Assembly: GCA_963842505.1 (NCBI GenBank)
Contig: CAWJGZ010000001.1
Location: 1,860,001 to 1,924,000, forward strand
Reading direction: 5' to 3'
From: PALSA-129 sp963842505
GTDB taxonomy: Bacteria; Acidobacteriota; Terriglobia; Bryobacterales; Bryobacteraceae
DNA length: 64,000 bases
Part shown: in pieces, positions 9,698 through 18,979 of the stretch
Position numbering within the stretch: the stretch's first letter is position 1
How the letters are laid out: each line of letters opens with the position of its first letter
Position numbers and translations under genes: made by a program
The notes under the pieces: generated by a model
Told to the model about the DNA's origin: nothing
Seen by the model: only the letters and a program-made list of their open reading frames with translations
The model's database searches: none

Positions 9698-9835
9698 TCA
9701 GTGGTTGAGCGTTGCCTCGATCAGTTCCAGCCTGCGCTTGGGCGTCTCGCCGTCCACCTCCTCCTTTTCGAGGGTGTCCAGTACTTCCATACCGGCCACC
9801 ACGCGGCCGAATGCCGCGTATTTGCCCTCGACTCA
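9698..9835 (-). pseudogene. C-terminal remnant of a cyclophilin-type peptidyl-prolyl isomerase
   Basis: Minus-strand codons from 9832 to the TGA at 9700-9698 read VEGKYAAFGRVVAGMEVLDT then LEKEEVDGETPKRRLELIEA and a short tail. KYAAFGRVVxGMEVLD followed by a (K/R)PKRRxxIxxA-like end is the C-terminal third of bacterial cyclophilins (PpiA/PpiB). An in-frame TGA at 9835-9833 lies just before it, and the catalytic core (FHRVIxxFMxQGGD) is absent upstream. It is a dead fragment of about 44 codons. Confidence 0.75.
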
Positions 9836-9986
9836 GTTCCGTTTTGCCATCCCGGCTAGCATGGCTACAACATCCGACCTTTCTGCGAGGAGCTTGCAGA
9901 TTCAAAAGGCCGAGTAGTCGTGAAAGTTTCAACAGTTTAGTGGAATGTAAAACGGATGTTCTCATCTTTTTTTCCTTGAATTTCTC

Positions 9987-10015
9987 TTGAAGGGGTGGCC
10001 GACTTATGCCATACT
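9987..10015 (+). promoter_or_regulatory. Possible sigma-70 promoter upstream of TonB receptor 1
   Basis: TTGAAG (9987-9992), a 17-bp spacer and CATACT (10010-10015); each hexamer matches the consensus at 4 of 6 positions. It would give a leader of about 220 nt before the ATG at 10244. Confidence 0.25.
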
Positions 10016-10243
10016 TCTGCCATACTTCGACTGCGAAGTGAGTGAGGTGTCTTGCTGCGCCGGCTACTTCTGTGAACCGGGGCAGGCGAATGAAACGAAG
10101 TACCGGGATCAGCCTCGGACGCGTACTTCGGAAGAGCTAGGTGGGTCTACCCGGCTTCATTCTAAATAGGGGTCGCACGTATGAAAGCGCTCCCCACGGT
10201 ATTGCTGCTCCGCGAGAAATCGGGGCAGCCAAGGAGATCAATG

Positions 10244-13200
10244 ATGACAGATAAGCGCGTTCTCTTTGTCCTAGGTATTCTAGTTGCGCTTGGGCTCGCT
10301 TCGAGTCTTTGCCATGCGCAAAACGCTGCGAGCGGCGCCGTTTTGGGTACCGTGACGGATCCATCCGGAGCGGTCGTGCGCGCAGCTCAAATCGAGCTCA
10401 TCAACACGGAGACCGGAGTGAAGACCCCAGCGACCACTAGCGGGCAGGGCACCTACGCCTTTCCGGGCGTCGCGCCGGGGACGTACCGGGTTACCGCTAC
10501 GGCGAAAGGTTTCCGAACAACCGCGATCACAGACGTGACCGTTCAGGTGAATAGCACTTCGACCGTGAACGTGAGCCTGGAGGTCGGCGAGGTTACCTCG
10601 ACCGTGGAAGTGAGCGGCGCGGCGCAGCTAGTTGAGCTGCAGCGCTCGGATTCGACAGTCGGGGATGTGATCGGGCAAAAGCCGCTGCTGCAGCTTCCCA
10701 CGCGCTTGCGCCAGGCGCAGGAATTGACATTTCTGCAGGCGGGAGCCACGCAGGGAACAGGGAGCGATAACGGCGGATCGATCGCCGGCGCGGTGAATGA
10801 CCAAACCACCTTCACGCTGGACGGAATCGATATCACCGACAACTCCACGAACTCGACGATTAACTCCGACCAGGGATCGCGGCCCGTGCTGATGGTATCC
10901 GTGGAGGCGACCGACGAATTCCGCGTCGCCATAGCGAATGCCAACTCAAACTTCACGCGCGGCTCGGGCGGCCAGGTGTCGTTGATCCAGAGGAGCGGAA
11001 CGAACCAGTTTCACGGGTCCTTGTTCTGGTACACCCAGAACAGCGATCTGAACGCGAATTCGTGGGACAACAATTACATCAAACTCGGCAAGCCGAAGGT
11101 GGAAGACAATCGTACCGGCGGCCGCTTCGGCGGGCCGATCATAAAGGACAAGACGTTTTTCTTCCTGGAGTACGAGGCGCGCCGTTATCCGGAAGCCTTC
11201 CTCATTAGCTCGACGGTCCCCACCGCGTCGCTGAAGCAGGGAATTCTCCGTTTCCGGGACTCGAGCGGGAACGTCGACTCCTACAGCCTGGCGACGTCCG
11301 CGCTGTGCGGCGCGCAAGGCAACGCGGCGTGCGATCCGCGCGGCATCGGCATGAGCCCCACCATGACGGCAATGATGGCGCTCGAGCCGGCGGGGAACAA
11401 CTCGACCATCGGCGACGGATTGAACACCACTGGTTTCACCGCCAACGCCCGGTCGCCGTTGACGGACGATTTCTTAACGTTCCGCCTGGACCACAACCTC
11501 AGCGCGAAGTGGCACTTCAACGCAAGCTTCAGCTACTCGCGCGATCTTTCTTACGATCCTTCGCCGCTGGTGCTGGATATTCGCAACGCGAACGACGTGT
11601 TGAACGATGACTTCACGCCTTCCTGGACCGCCGCCGGCATCTTGGGAGTCACGGGTCAGATCACTTCCAATCTCGTGAATGTATTCCGTTTTGGAGATGT
11701 CAGCAACCGCAACGGCGGTATCCGCCCGCAGTTGTCGGCAGTTGCCACCACCTTGGCCTTGCCGGGAACCAGTGACGGGAGCTATGGCTATGTCGCGGTA
11801 TCGCCGAACGTGTTTACCGCGCCGATCACCATGGCCAACACGGTCCGGTCGCAGTACAACCGCGACCTCAACGAACAGTTCGTCGATGATATTAGCTGGA
11901 ACAAGGGGACGCACCTGATTCAGGCCGGCGCTAATCTCCAGCGGCTGCCGATGTTTCACATTCATACCGGCAAGGTCGGCGGCGCGGTGAACTCGCTGAA
12001 CGCGACCACCACCGCCGATTCGTCGTTTTTGACGATCCCCGCGGCGGACCGTCCGCCCACTTGCGGCGGCTCCGTCACGTCCAACTGCCTGACGTCTTCA
12101 TCCACATCCACCTGGGATTCGCTCTACGCGACCATGCTCGGGATGATGAACGACGACAACACGTTCCTGGTCCGCAACAAACAGTTGGGGCCGCAGCCAT
12201 TTGGAACGGCCATCAATATGGACGCGCTGTCATACTACGCCTCCTTCCACGCGCAGGACACGTGGCGGATCCGGCCTACGCTGACGCTCACTTACGGTCT
12301 GTCTTACGGCTTCCAGACGCCCGAGAATTTCTCCGACCAGGAAGAGACGGTGCTGGTCAACACCGCTACCAACCAGATCATCTCCGGCAAGGCCTATCTG
12401 CAAACGAAATTGGCCGACGCATTGCAGGGCCAGATTTACAATCCGCCGATCGGATACATGCCGGTGGCGCAATCGGGCCGGTCCAGCGTTTACAACACGG
12501 ACTATGGCGACCTCGCCCCTCGCGTCTCCCTGGCATGGAGCCCGAATATCCTGGGAGCGAACAAGACCGTGCTTCGCGGCGGATTCGGGATTTACTACAG
12601 CCGTCTCTCCGGCGAAGAGAGCGTGGTTTCCGCGGGGCTGTCCGCCGGCTTCAACTCGACCATTACCACCGGGTTGACGGCGTGCAACGCGAACGGCGCG
12701 GGCGGCGCGGGGTGCAGCGCCTCGGCGACGTCCAATCCCGGCTTGAGCGCGTTCCGGATCGGCGTGGATGGCGCCATCCCGATTCCGGCATTTCCGCAAA
12801 CCATCGGCACTCCGTACATCCCGGCTTCCTACTACAGCGAGCTCTACTCGCCGGGCATCGACCCCTACATCAAGGATCCGCGGATTTACACGTCGGATTT
12901 CACGCTCCAGCGCAACCTGGGCCACAATGTATTCCTCGAGGCCGGCTGGAGCGGCAGGTACGGCAGAGGTCTGTTCGCCAACGCGCAACTGAACGGGGAG
13001 CCGTACATGTTCAAGGACAGTGCGTCGGGCCAGAGTTTCGGGCAAGCCTTCGATGCGGTTGCCGGCGCCTTGCGCACGAGCCAGACCGTACCGGTGCAGG
13101 CGTGGTTCGAAAATCAGTTGCCGGGAATCGGCTCGAAGAACGGCTTTGCATCCACCACCGCATTTCTCGCCAACAAGTATGCCTCGTACTTTACGCTCGG

Positions 13201-14137
13201 CTCCGTCGCGAGCCTGTTTGACAACACCAGCTCGGGATTGAACGTGCTGCGCTCGCAGCTCGGCTTGCAGCCGTACGACGAGACGGGGGTCAACGAGTTG
13301 GCCGAGATGGTGAATATCGGATGGTCGAATTACAACGCGATGGTGCTCACACTGCGTCACTCCGGCACGAATTTCACGTTCGACGTGAACTACACGCTTT
13401 CCAAATCGCTCGATACCGACCAGGGCGTGCAGAACGATTCGACCACTCTCGGCAATCCGCTCGAGCCGGGCGTGGATTATGGTCCGTCGAAGTTCGATCA
13501 CAAGCAAATGTTCAACGCGCTGTTCGTCTATACCCTGCCGAAGAGCTACTCAGTTCTGCCGCGGGCGCTGAACTACGTGGTCGGCGGATGGTCCTTGTCC
13601 GGAATCGTTACCAGCCAAAGCGGTTCGCCCATTTACGTAACACAAGGAACCCAGGTCTGGGGCGCCGGGCAGCGCTCGACTTTCAGCACGCCCGCGGTTC
13701 CGCTGGCTTCGATCTCGTCGATGAACTCCGGCTTTTACTCCAACGTCGCAGGCTCGGGAGGCATCGGCACCAGTGGAAATCCGGCCAGCGGCGGAACGGG
13801 ACTCAACATGTTTGCGAATCCGCTAGCGGCATTCAACTCGTTTGGTTATGTGCAGATCGGCTCGAACGGAGATGGATACGGGAATCCGCTGCGCGGCCAG
13901 CCGTTCTGGAATGTCGACACGTCGTTCGCCAAGGAGATTCCCATTCACGAGAAAGTCACCTTAAAGCTGTCGTTCGATTTCTACAATCTGTTCAACCACC
14001 CGAACTTCTCGGATCCGAGTCTGCCCTTGACGGGGAGCAGCGTGACTAATTTCGGAGTGATCTCCTCCACGGTGGTCCCCAACAACCGCCAATCGAGCGC
14101 CCGTTGGATTATGGGCGGCCTTCGGCTGGAGTTTTAG
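10244..14137 (+). CDS. Oar-like TonB-dependent outer-membrane receptor with carboxypeptidase-regulatory domain
   Basis: About 1297 residues. The start is placed at ATG 10244, with AAGGAG (10231-10236) 7 nt upstream, because it opens directly into a signal peptide (KRVLFVLGILVALGLA...CHAQ); the frame extends upstream but that part is not signal-like. After cleavage comes a carboxypeptidase-regulatory Ig-like fold (about 30-110: GTVTDPSGAVVRAAQIELIN, SGQGTYAFPGVAPGTYRVTA), then a plug-like region (about 115-240: FTLDGIDITDNS) and a long beta-barrel ending in LEF with the terminal Phe typical of outer-membrane proteins. This architecture is hugely expanded in Acidobacteriota and is assumed to import polymers or glycans. 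No TonB box is evident. A second member lies at 26916-30335. Confidence 0.85.
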   Translation: MTDKRVLFVLGILVALGLASSLCHAQNAASGAVLGTVTDPSGAVVRAAQIELINTETGVKTPATTSGQGTYAFPGVAPGTYRVTATAKGFRTTAITDVTVQVNSTSTVNVSLEVGEVTSTVEVSGAAQLVELQRSDSTVGDVIGQKPLLQLPTRLRQAQELTFLQAGATQGTGSDNGGSIAGAVNDQTTFTLDGIDITDNSTNSTINSDQGSRPVLMVSVEATDEFRVAIANANSNFTRGSGGQVSLIQRSGTNQFHGSLFWYTQNSDLNANSWDNNYIKLGKPKVEDNRTGGRFGGPIIKDKTFFFLEYEARRYPEAFLISSTVPTASLKQGILRFRDSSGNVDSYSLATSALCGAQGNAACDPRGIGMSPTMTAMMALEPAGNNSTIGDGLNTTGFTANARSPLTDDFLTFRLDHNLSAKWHFNASFSYSRDLSYDPSPLVLDIRNANDVLNDDFTPSWTAAGILGVTGQITSNLVNVFRFGDVSNRNGGIRPQLSAVATTLALPGTSDGSYGYVAVSPNVFTAPITMANTVRSQYNRDLNEQFVDDISWNKGTHLIQAGANLQRLPMFHIHTGKVGGAVNSLNATTTADSSFLTIPAADRPPTCGGSVTSNCLTSSSTSTWDSLYATMLGMMNDDNTFLVRNKQLGPQPFGTAINMDALSYYASFHAQDTWRIRPTLTLTYGLSYGFQTPENFSDQEETVLVNTATNQIISGKAYLQTKLADALQGQIYNPPIGYMPVAQSGRSSVYNTDYGDLAPRVSLAWSPNILGANKTVLRGGFGIYYSRLSGEESVVSAGLSAGFNSTITTGLTACNANGAGGAGCSASATSNPGLSAFRIGVDGAIPIPAFPQTIGTPYIPASYYSELYSPGIDPYIKDPRIYTSDFTLQRNLGHNVFLEAGWSGRYGRGLFANAQLNGEPYMFKDSASGQSFGQAFDAVAGALRTSQTVPVQAWFENQLPGIGSKNGFASTTAFLANKYASYFTLGSVASLFDNTSSGLNVLRSQLGLQPYDETGVNELAEMVNIGWSNYNAMVLTLRHSGTNFTFDVNYTLSKSLDTDQGVQNDSTTLGNPLEPGVDYGPSKFDHKQMFNALFVYTLPKSYSVLPRALNYVVGGWSLSGIVTSQSGSPIYVTQGTQVWGAGQRSTFSTPAVPLASISSMNSGFYSNVAGSGGIGTSGNPASGGTGLNMFANPLAAFNSFGYVQIGSNGDGYGNPLRGQPFWNVDTSFAKEIPIHEKVTLKLSFDFYNLFNHPNFSDPSLPLTGSSVTNFGVISSTVVPNNRQSSARWIMGGLRLEF

Positions 14138-14475
14138 GACCGAGCGGCGAGGGCGCCAAAGAGAAGGTTTACGGGAACCGGCGGCCGGCGCATTAGGCGG
14201 CGGCCGCCCCGTATGCTTCCCACCGCGCGACAATGAACCCGCGGCGAACGCCCCTCCGGAGGAATTTCGAAACCGCCGGGAGATGGCAGCGAGCATCATC
14301 GCGCTGCTTCGGCGCGGAAGCGGATTTTCCTGGCATCGGCTGGTGCGGTGAGCGATCCGGGCGCGGGTGCAGGGCATGGCCCTGCAAGAGCGCCTGGCGT
14401 TCCACCAGGCCCGCCGGGGGCCGGGAGACACTGTACGGCTGCCTTAACGCCCGACTTGAGGGAAGAAAAGTGAAA
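14138..14475. other. Intergenic region, no gene recognised
   Basis: 338 bases between TonB receptor 1 and the M20 peptidase. Short open stretches exist (for example ATG 14284 to TGA 14350) but none has a convincing ribosome site or a family I know. No terminator with a T-tract is visible after the receptor gene. Confidence 0.5.
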
Positions 14476-15735
14476 ATGAGAGATTCTAACGCTATGCATA
14501 CCCGTTTGATTCAAATGATCGTGCTGCCTCTGACTTTGGCAACGGTCGGCGCCGCGCAGGACGCCGCCCGCCTGATGCAGGATCCGGCCGTGAAGGAAGC
14601 GCTGAACGCCATACAGCGCAACGAGTCCCATTTCATCGACGAGCAGATTCGAATCTGCCAAATCCCCGCGCCGCCGTACCACGAAGACGCGCGAGCCGCG
14701 GAGCTGGAAAAACTGTTCAAGCAATTGGGTCTTCAGGATGTCCGGATCGACAAGGCCGGGAACGTGATCGGCGTACGCCCGGGCGCGGCCGCGCATCCGA
14801 ACCTGCTGTTTCAGGCGCACCTCGATACGGTTTTTCCGGAAGGCACGGACGTCAAGGTGACGCGCGACGGCGACGTTTTGAAAGGGCCCGGCATTGGAGA
14901 CGATTGCCGCGGCCTGGCCATGATGTTGGGCGTAATCAAAGCCCTGGATGACGGCAAAGTAAGAACGCCGGGGACGATCACCTTCGCCGCCGACACCGGA
15001 GAAGAAGGGTTGGGAGATCTTCGCGGCACCAAGAATCTTTTCAACGACAGTCTAAAAGGCCAGATCGACAAATTCATTTCGGTGGATGGGACTGGTCTCA
15101 GCATAGAGAATGTCGGCGTGGGCAGCTACCGGTATCGGGCCACCTTCAAGGGGCCGGGCGGGCACAGCTTCGGCTCTTTCGGCATGGCCAACCCGATCCA
15201 GGCGATGGGCCGCGCGATCGCCAAGATCGATAACTTCGAGGTGCCGAAGAACCCGAAGACGACGTTCAACGTGGGCCGTGTTGGCGGCGGCACTTCGGTC
15301 AATGCCATTCCGTTCGAATGCTGGATGGAAGTCGACATGCGCTCCTCGGATAAAGGTGCGCTGGAGACGCTGAACACGAAATTCAAAGCTGCCGTCCAGG
15401 AAGCCGTGGAAGAGGAGAATCACCGCTGGAATGGCCGCGGACCGGTTACAGTCTCAAATGAACTGGTTGGAGTGCGTCCGGCGGGAAGCACGCCGGCCGA
15501 TTCCGCGATCGTCCAGACGGCCGTAGCCGTGACGAAGCTGTTCGGCGGGGAGGGAACGTTTCGGGAAGGATCTTCCGACTCGAATGTTCCGATGAGTATG
15601 GGCATTCCGGCGATCACCATCGGCGGAGGAGGCTCGGGATCGGGAGCTCATGCGCTCAACGAGACCTTTAACATCAAGGATTCGTGGCTGGGGACGCAGC
15701 GTGGGTTGCTGCTGGCTGTTGCGCTGGCGCGTTAA
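14476..15735 (+). CDS. Exported M20 family zinc metallopeptidase
   Basis: A 419-residue protein with signal peptide (MHTRLIQMIVLPLTLATVGAAQ within the first 28 residues), so it probably acts in the periplasm. The five M20 metal ligands can be followed: His115 (QAHLDTVF, with Asp117 as base partner), the bridging Asp142/143 (GIGDDCRGLAMM), catalytic Glu176 with ligand Glu177 (DTGEEGLGD), Asp204 (SVDGTG) and His392 (SGAHALNE). The dimerisation lid (about 215-325) is present (GPGGHSFGSFGMANP). M20 enzymes cut dipeptides, tripeptides or N-acyl amino acids; the exact substrate is not readable. GAGG lies 12 nt before ATG 14476 and 6 nt before an in-frame GTG at 14470, so the start may be two codons earlier. 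Confidence 0.87.
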   Translation: MRDSNAMHTRLIQMIVLPLTLATVGAAQDAARLMQDPAVKEALNAIQRNESHFIDEQIRICQIPAPPYHEDARAAELEKLFKQLGLQDVRIDKAGNVIGVRPGAAAHPNLLFQAHLDTVFPEGTDVKVTRDGDVLKGPGIGDDCRGLAMMLGVIKALDDGKVRTPGTITFAADTGEEGLGDLRGTKNLFNDSLKGQIDKFISVDGTGLSIENVGVGSYRYRATFKGPGGHSFGSFGMANPIQAMGRAIAKIDNFEVPKNPKTTFNVGRVGGGTSVNAIPFECWMEVDMRSSDKGALETLNTKFKAAVQEAVEEENHRWNGRGPVTVSNELVGVRPAGSTPADSAIVQTAVAVTKLFGGEGTFREGSSDSNVPMSMGIPAITIGGGGSGSGAHALNETFNIKDSWLGTQRGLLLAVALAR

Positions 15736-15853
15736 GGCCAAAGGGTAAGGGGCGCGCCAGTGGCGCGCCCGCCAGCAAGGCGAAATTCGAACCAGTCCCT
15801 GCTCCGCGCCGCGGTATGATGAACTTCGCTCCGCCCGAGTAAAGGAAGGCACC

Positions 15854-18800
15854 ATGACTCACAACCGGATCGCGATTTTCTTCTCCGCCGCACTCGCCCT
15901 GCTGGCGGCTTCTGTTCTGGCCAGCCCACCGCCCGACACCTACCCGTCCACCCTCTGGTCCGGCATGCGCTACCGCCAGATCGGCCCCTTCCGCGGCGGC
16001 CGTGTCACGGCCGTCACCGGCGTGCCCTCCGAGCCTTACACCTTTTACATGGGGTCCACCGGCGGCGGCGTCTGGAAGACCACCGACGCGGGACACTCGT
16101 GGACCAATGTTTCCGACGGCTTTTTCTCCGCCGCCTCCATGGGGGCCATTGAGGTCTCGCTTTCCGATCCCAACATCGTCTATGCCGGCACCGGCTCCTC
16201 CAAGATCCGCAGCAACGTCTCCATCGGCCGCGGCATCTACAAATCCACCGACGCCGGCAAGACCTGGACCTTCGCCGGCCTCCGCGACGTTGGCCAGATC
16301 GCCACTGTCCGCATCCATCCCTCCAATGCCGACATCGTCTACGTCGCCGCCCAGGGCAATCCCTTCGCCGCCAACAAGGAGCGCGGCGTCTATCGCACCA
16401 CCGACGGCGGCAAGACCTGGGACCTGGTTCTGCACATCTCCGATACCGCCGGCGCCGCCGATCTCGAACTCCAACCCGGCAACCCCAAGGTCGTCTTCGC
16501 GTGCCTCTGGCACGCCCAACGCAAGCCTTGGACCATCATCAGCGGCGCCCGCGAAGGCGGCATCTACAAAAGCACCGATGGCGGCGACACCTGGTCCAAG
16601 CTCGCCGGCGGCCTCCCCAACGACATCTTCGGCCGTTCCAACGTGGCCCTCTCCGCGGCCGCTCCCAACCGCGTCTACGCCCTCATCGAAGCCAAGCCCG
16701 GTTCCGGGCTCTACCGCTCCGAGGACGCCGGCGCCACCTGGAGCCTCGTCAACGGCTCCGGCTCCCTCATCACCCGCCCGTTCTACTACACCACCCTCGG
16801 CGTCGACCCCAACAACCCCGAGGTGGTCTGGATCGGTGATGAGGGCTGGTACAAAAGCACCGACGGCGGCAAGACCTTTCGCTCCTCGCCCGTCCCCCAC
16901 GGCGACAACCACGATGTCTGGATTAATCCTAAGAACTCCCAGTACATGATCCAGGCCAACGACGGCGGCGCCAACGTCTCCCTGGATGGCGGCCGCACCT
17001 GGAGCACCCAGGACAATCAACCCACCGCCGAGATCTACCAGGTTGCGGTCGACAATCAATATCCCTACCTGGTCTACGGCGCGCAGCAGGACAACACCAC
17101 CGTCATCGTCCCCAGCCTGCCCCTCGGCAACGGCCAGGACTTCCGCGTCGGCCCCGGCTGCGAAACCGGCCCGATCATCCCCGACAAAGACAATTCCCAA
17201 ATCGTCTACGGCAGTTGCAAGGGCCAGTTCAGCCGGCTCAACCTCGGCAACAGCAACGAAGAGCGCTATTGGGTCGGCGCCGAGTCGCTCTACGGCAACG
17301 CCGGCAGCGATCTCCTGTACCGCTTCCAGCGCGTCTCCCCCATGGAGGTCTCACCCTTCGCGCCCCACACCATCTACTACGGTTCTCAATACCTGCACCG
17401 CACCCGTGATGGCGGCGTCACATGGCAGAAGGTCAGCCCCGACCTAACCGCGCACCCCGAAGGCACCCAGGGCGTCAGCGGCGAGCCCATCACCCGCGAC
17501 GCCACCGGCGAAGAGGTCTATTCCACGCTCTACGCCATTCACGAATCGCCGCTGCAGAAGGGCCTCATCTGGACTGGCTCCAACGACGGCCTCGTATTCG
17601 TCACCCGCGACGATGCCCAGACCTGGACCAACGTCACTCCCACTGGCCTGCCACCCGGCGGCCGCGTCCAGAACATCGAGCCCAGCCCCCACCGGGCCGG
17701 CACGGCCTATGTCGCCATCTACCGTTACCTGCTGGGCGACTTCGCCCCCTATATTTACCGCACCGACGACTTCGGCAAGTCCTGGACCCGTCTCACCGAT
17801 GGCTCGAACGGCATCGCCATTGATGAGCCGACCCGCGTGGTGCGGGAAGACCCCGACCGCGCCGGCCTGCTCTACGCCGGGACCGAATTCGGCATCTACA
17901 TCTCTTTTGATAACGGTGCCCACTGGCAATCCTTCCAAATGAACCTGCCCATTACCCCCGTCACCGACATCAAGGTTGCGCACCAGGATCTGGTAGTCGC
18001 CACGCAGGGCCGCAGCTTCTGGATCCTTGACAACCTCACGCCCCTGCATCAGATCAACCCGCGGATCACCTCCGCACCCGCCATGCTCTTCGCGCCGCGC
18101 GAAGCCATCCGCACCACCGCGCCCTTCGGAGGCGGTCTGGGCCGCGGCGCGGTCGGTCCGCAGTATCCCCCCTCCGGCGCGGCCATCGATTACTACCTGT
18201 CCGCCGCGCCCTCCAGTGACGTCGTCATGGAAATCCTCGACGCCCCCGGCAACGTTGTCCGCCGCTTCACCAGCGCCCCACCCGCCGCTGGGGAAACCGC
18301 ACCCGCCGCCGGCGCCGAAGCCCCCCCCAGCGAAGAAGGCGAAGGCGCGCCGCGCGGCCGCGGCGGCCTCACCCGTCTCGACAAGACCGCCGGCATGCAT
18401 CGCTTCACCTGGGACTTGCGCTATCCCGGCCCCTGGCAGAGCGCTGCCCGGCCCGAAGGTCCCAACGGCCCCATGGCCGTGCCCGGCCAGTACACCGTCC
18501 GTCTGACTACCGGCTCCCTCAGCGCTACGCAGCCGCTGCGGGTCAGCGAAGACCCCCGCGTCACCCAGGACGGCGTCACCACCGCCGATCTCCGCGAGCA
18601 ATTCGAGCACAACATGCGCGTTCGCGATCTGGTGAGCGACGTCAACCGCACCGTGGCCCGCCTGCGCGCCGCCCAGGCCCAGTTCAAAGGCGCACCCGGA
18701 GCCCAGGCCGATGCCATTCTGCCCCGCTTGAACGAGCTGGCGTCGCACCTCGTAACGCCCGCTATCCGTTACAGCAAGCCGGAACTTCAGACCCACGTCA

Positions 18801-18928
18801 CGTACCTGTACGGAATGACCACGGCCACCGATCAGAAGATCGGCCGCGACGCCATCGAGCGCCTGACCACCCTCCGTCAGGAGCTGGACGCCCGCATCTC
18901 CGAGCTGAACAAGATCCTGGGCCAATAA
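15854..18928 (+). CDS. Exported BNR/sortilin-like multi-blade propeller protein
   Basis: A 1024-residue protein with an N-terminal signal peptide (FFSAALALLAASVLASPPP). It has many Asp-box motifs of the BNR/VPS10 type: GGGVWKTTDAGHSWTNVSDG, GIYKSTDAGKTWTFAGL, GVYRTTDGGKTWDLVLHI, GGIYKSTDGGDTWSKLAGG, LYRSEDAGATWSLVNG and HRTRDGGVTWQKVSP. They span about residues 55-700 and predict one or two large beta-propellers. A Pro/Ala/Glu-rich linker (about 815-840) leads into a C-terminal region with a helical end. Such proteins are often labelled glycosyl hydrolase or VPS10-domain protein, but no catalytic residues are assignable and the function is unknown. Codons strongly prefer third-position C, unlike the G-ending codons of the histidine operon, which creates long antisense open frames. 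Confidence 0.82.
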   Translation: MTHNRIAIFFSAALALLAASVLASPPPDTYPSTLWSGMRYRQIGPFRGGRVTAVTGVPSEPYTFYMGSTGGGVWKTTDAGHSWTNVSDGFFSAASMGAIEVSLSDPNIVYAGTGSSKIRSNVSIGRGIYKSTDAGKTWTFAGLRDVGQIATVRIHPSNADIVYVAAQGNPFAANKERGVYRTTDGGKTWDLVLHISDTAGAADLELQPGNPKVVFACLWHAQRKPWTIISGAREGGIYKSTDGGDTWSKLAGGLPNDIFGRSNVALSAAAPNRVYALIEAKPGSGLYRSEDAGATWSLVNGSGSLITRPFYYTTLGVDPNNPEVVWIGDEGWYKSTDGGKTFRSSPVPHGDNHDVWINPKNSQYMIQANDGGANVSLDGGRTWSTQDNQPTAEIYQVAVDNQYPYLVYGAQQDNTTVIVPSLPLGNGQDFRVGPGCETGPIIPDKDNSQIVYGSCKGQFSRLNLGNSNEERYWVGAESLYGNAGSDLLYRFQRVSPMEVSPFAPHTIYYGSQYLHRTRDGGVTWQKVSPDLTAHPEGTQGVSGEPITRDATGEEVYSTLYAIHESPLQKGLIWTGSNDGLVFVTRDDAQTWTNVTPTGLPPGGRVQNIEPSPHRAGTAYVAIYRYLLGDFAPYIYRTDDFGKSWTRLTDGSNGIAIDEPTRVVREDPDRAGLLYAGTEFGIYISFDNGAHWQSFQMNLPITPVTDIKVAHQDLVVATQGRSFWILDNLTPLHQINPRITSAPAMLFAPREAIRTTAPFGGGLGRGAVGPQYPPSGAAIDYYLSAAPSSDVVMEILDAPGNVVRRFTSAPPAAGETAPAAGAEAPPSEEGEGAPRGRGGLTRLDKTAGMHRFTWDLRYPGPWQSAARPEGPNGPMAVPGQYTVRLTTGSLSATQPLRVSEDPRVTQDGVTTADLREQFEHNMRVRDLVSDVNRTVARLRAAQAQFKGAPGAQADAILPRLNELASHLVTPAIRYSKPELQTHVTYLYGMTTATDQKIGRDAIERLTTLRQELDARISELNKILGQ

Positions 18929-18979
18929 TCACGCGGAGAAAATTCGCCGGAAAATACGCCTGTCGGCACGCGCGATCCT

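Larger units (their letters stand above)
9450..10240. other. Intergenic region with gene remnants
   Basis: Nearly 800 bases without an intact gene. It holds the cyclophilin remnant at 9698-9835 (minus) and a possible promoter for the TonB receptor at 9987-10015. Flanking parts 9480-9690 and 9840-9980 are open in several frames but resemble nothing I recognise; they look like decayed coding or repeat DNA. Confidence 0.6.

Noticed and set aside
9486..9965. 159-codon minus-strand frame in the gap before TonB receptor 1
   Set aside because: It crosses the cyclophilin remnant in the wrong frame, so it is open by chance.
15674..17200. 508-codon open frame antisense to the BNR protein gene, rich in Gly/Val/Asp
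   Set aside because: A mirror of the C-ending codon bias on the other strand; no signal peptide, no family, and the sense frame has clear Asp-box repeats. The same holds for 17444-18925.
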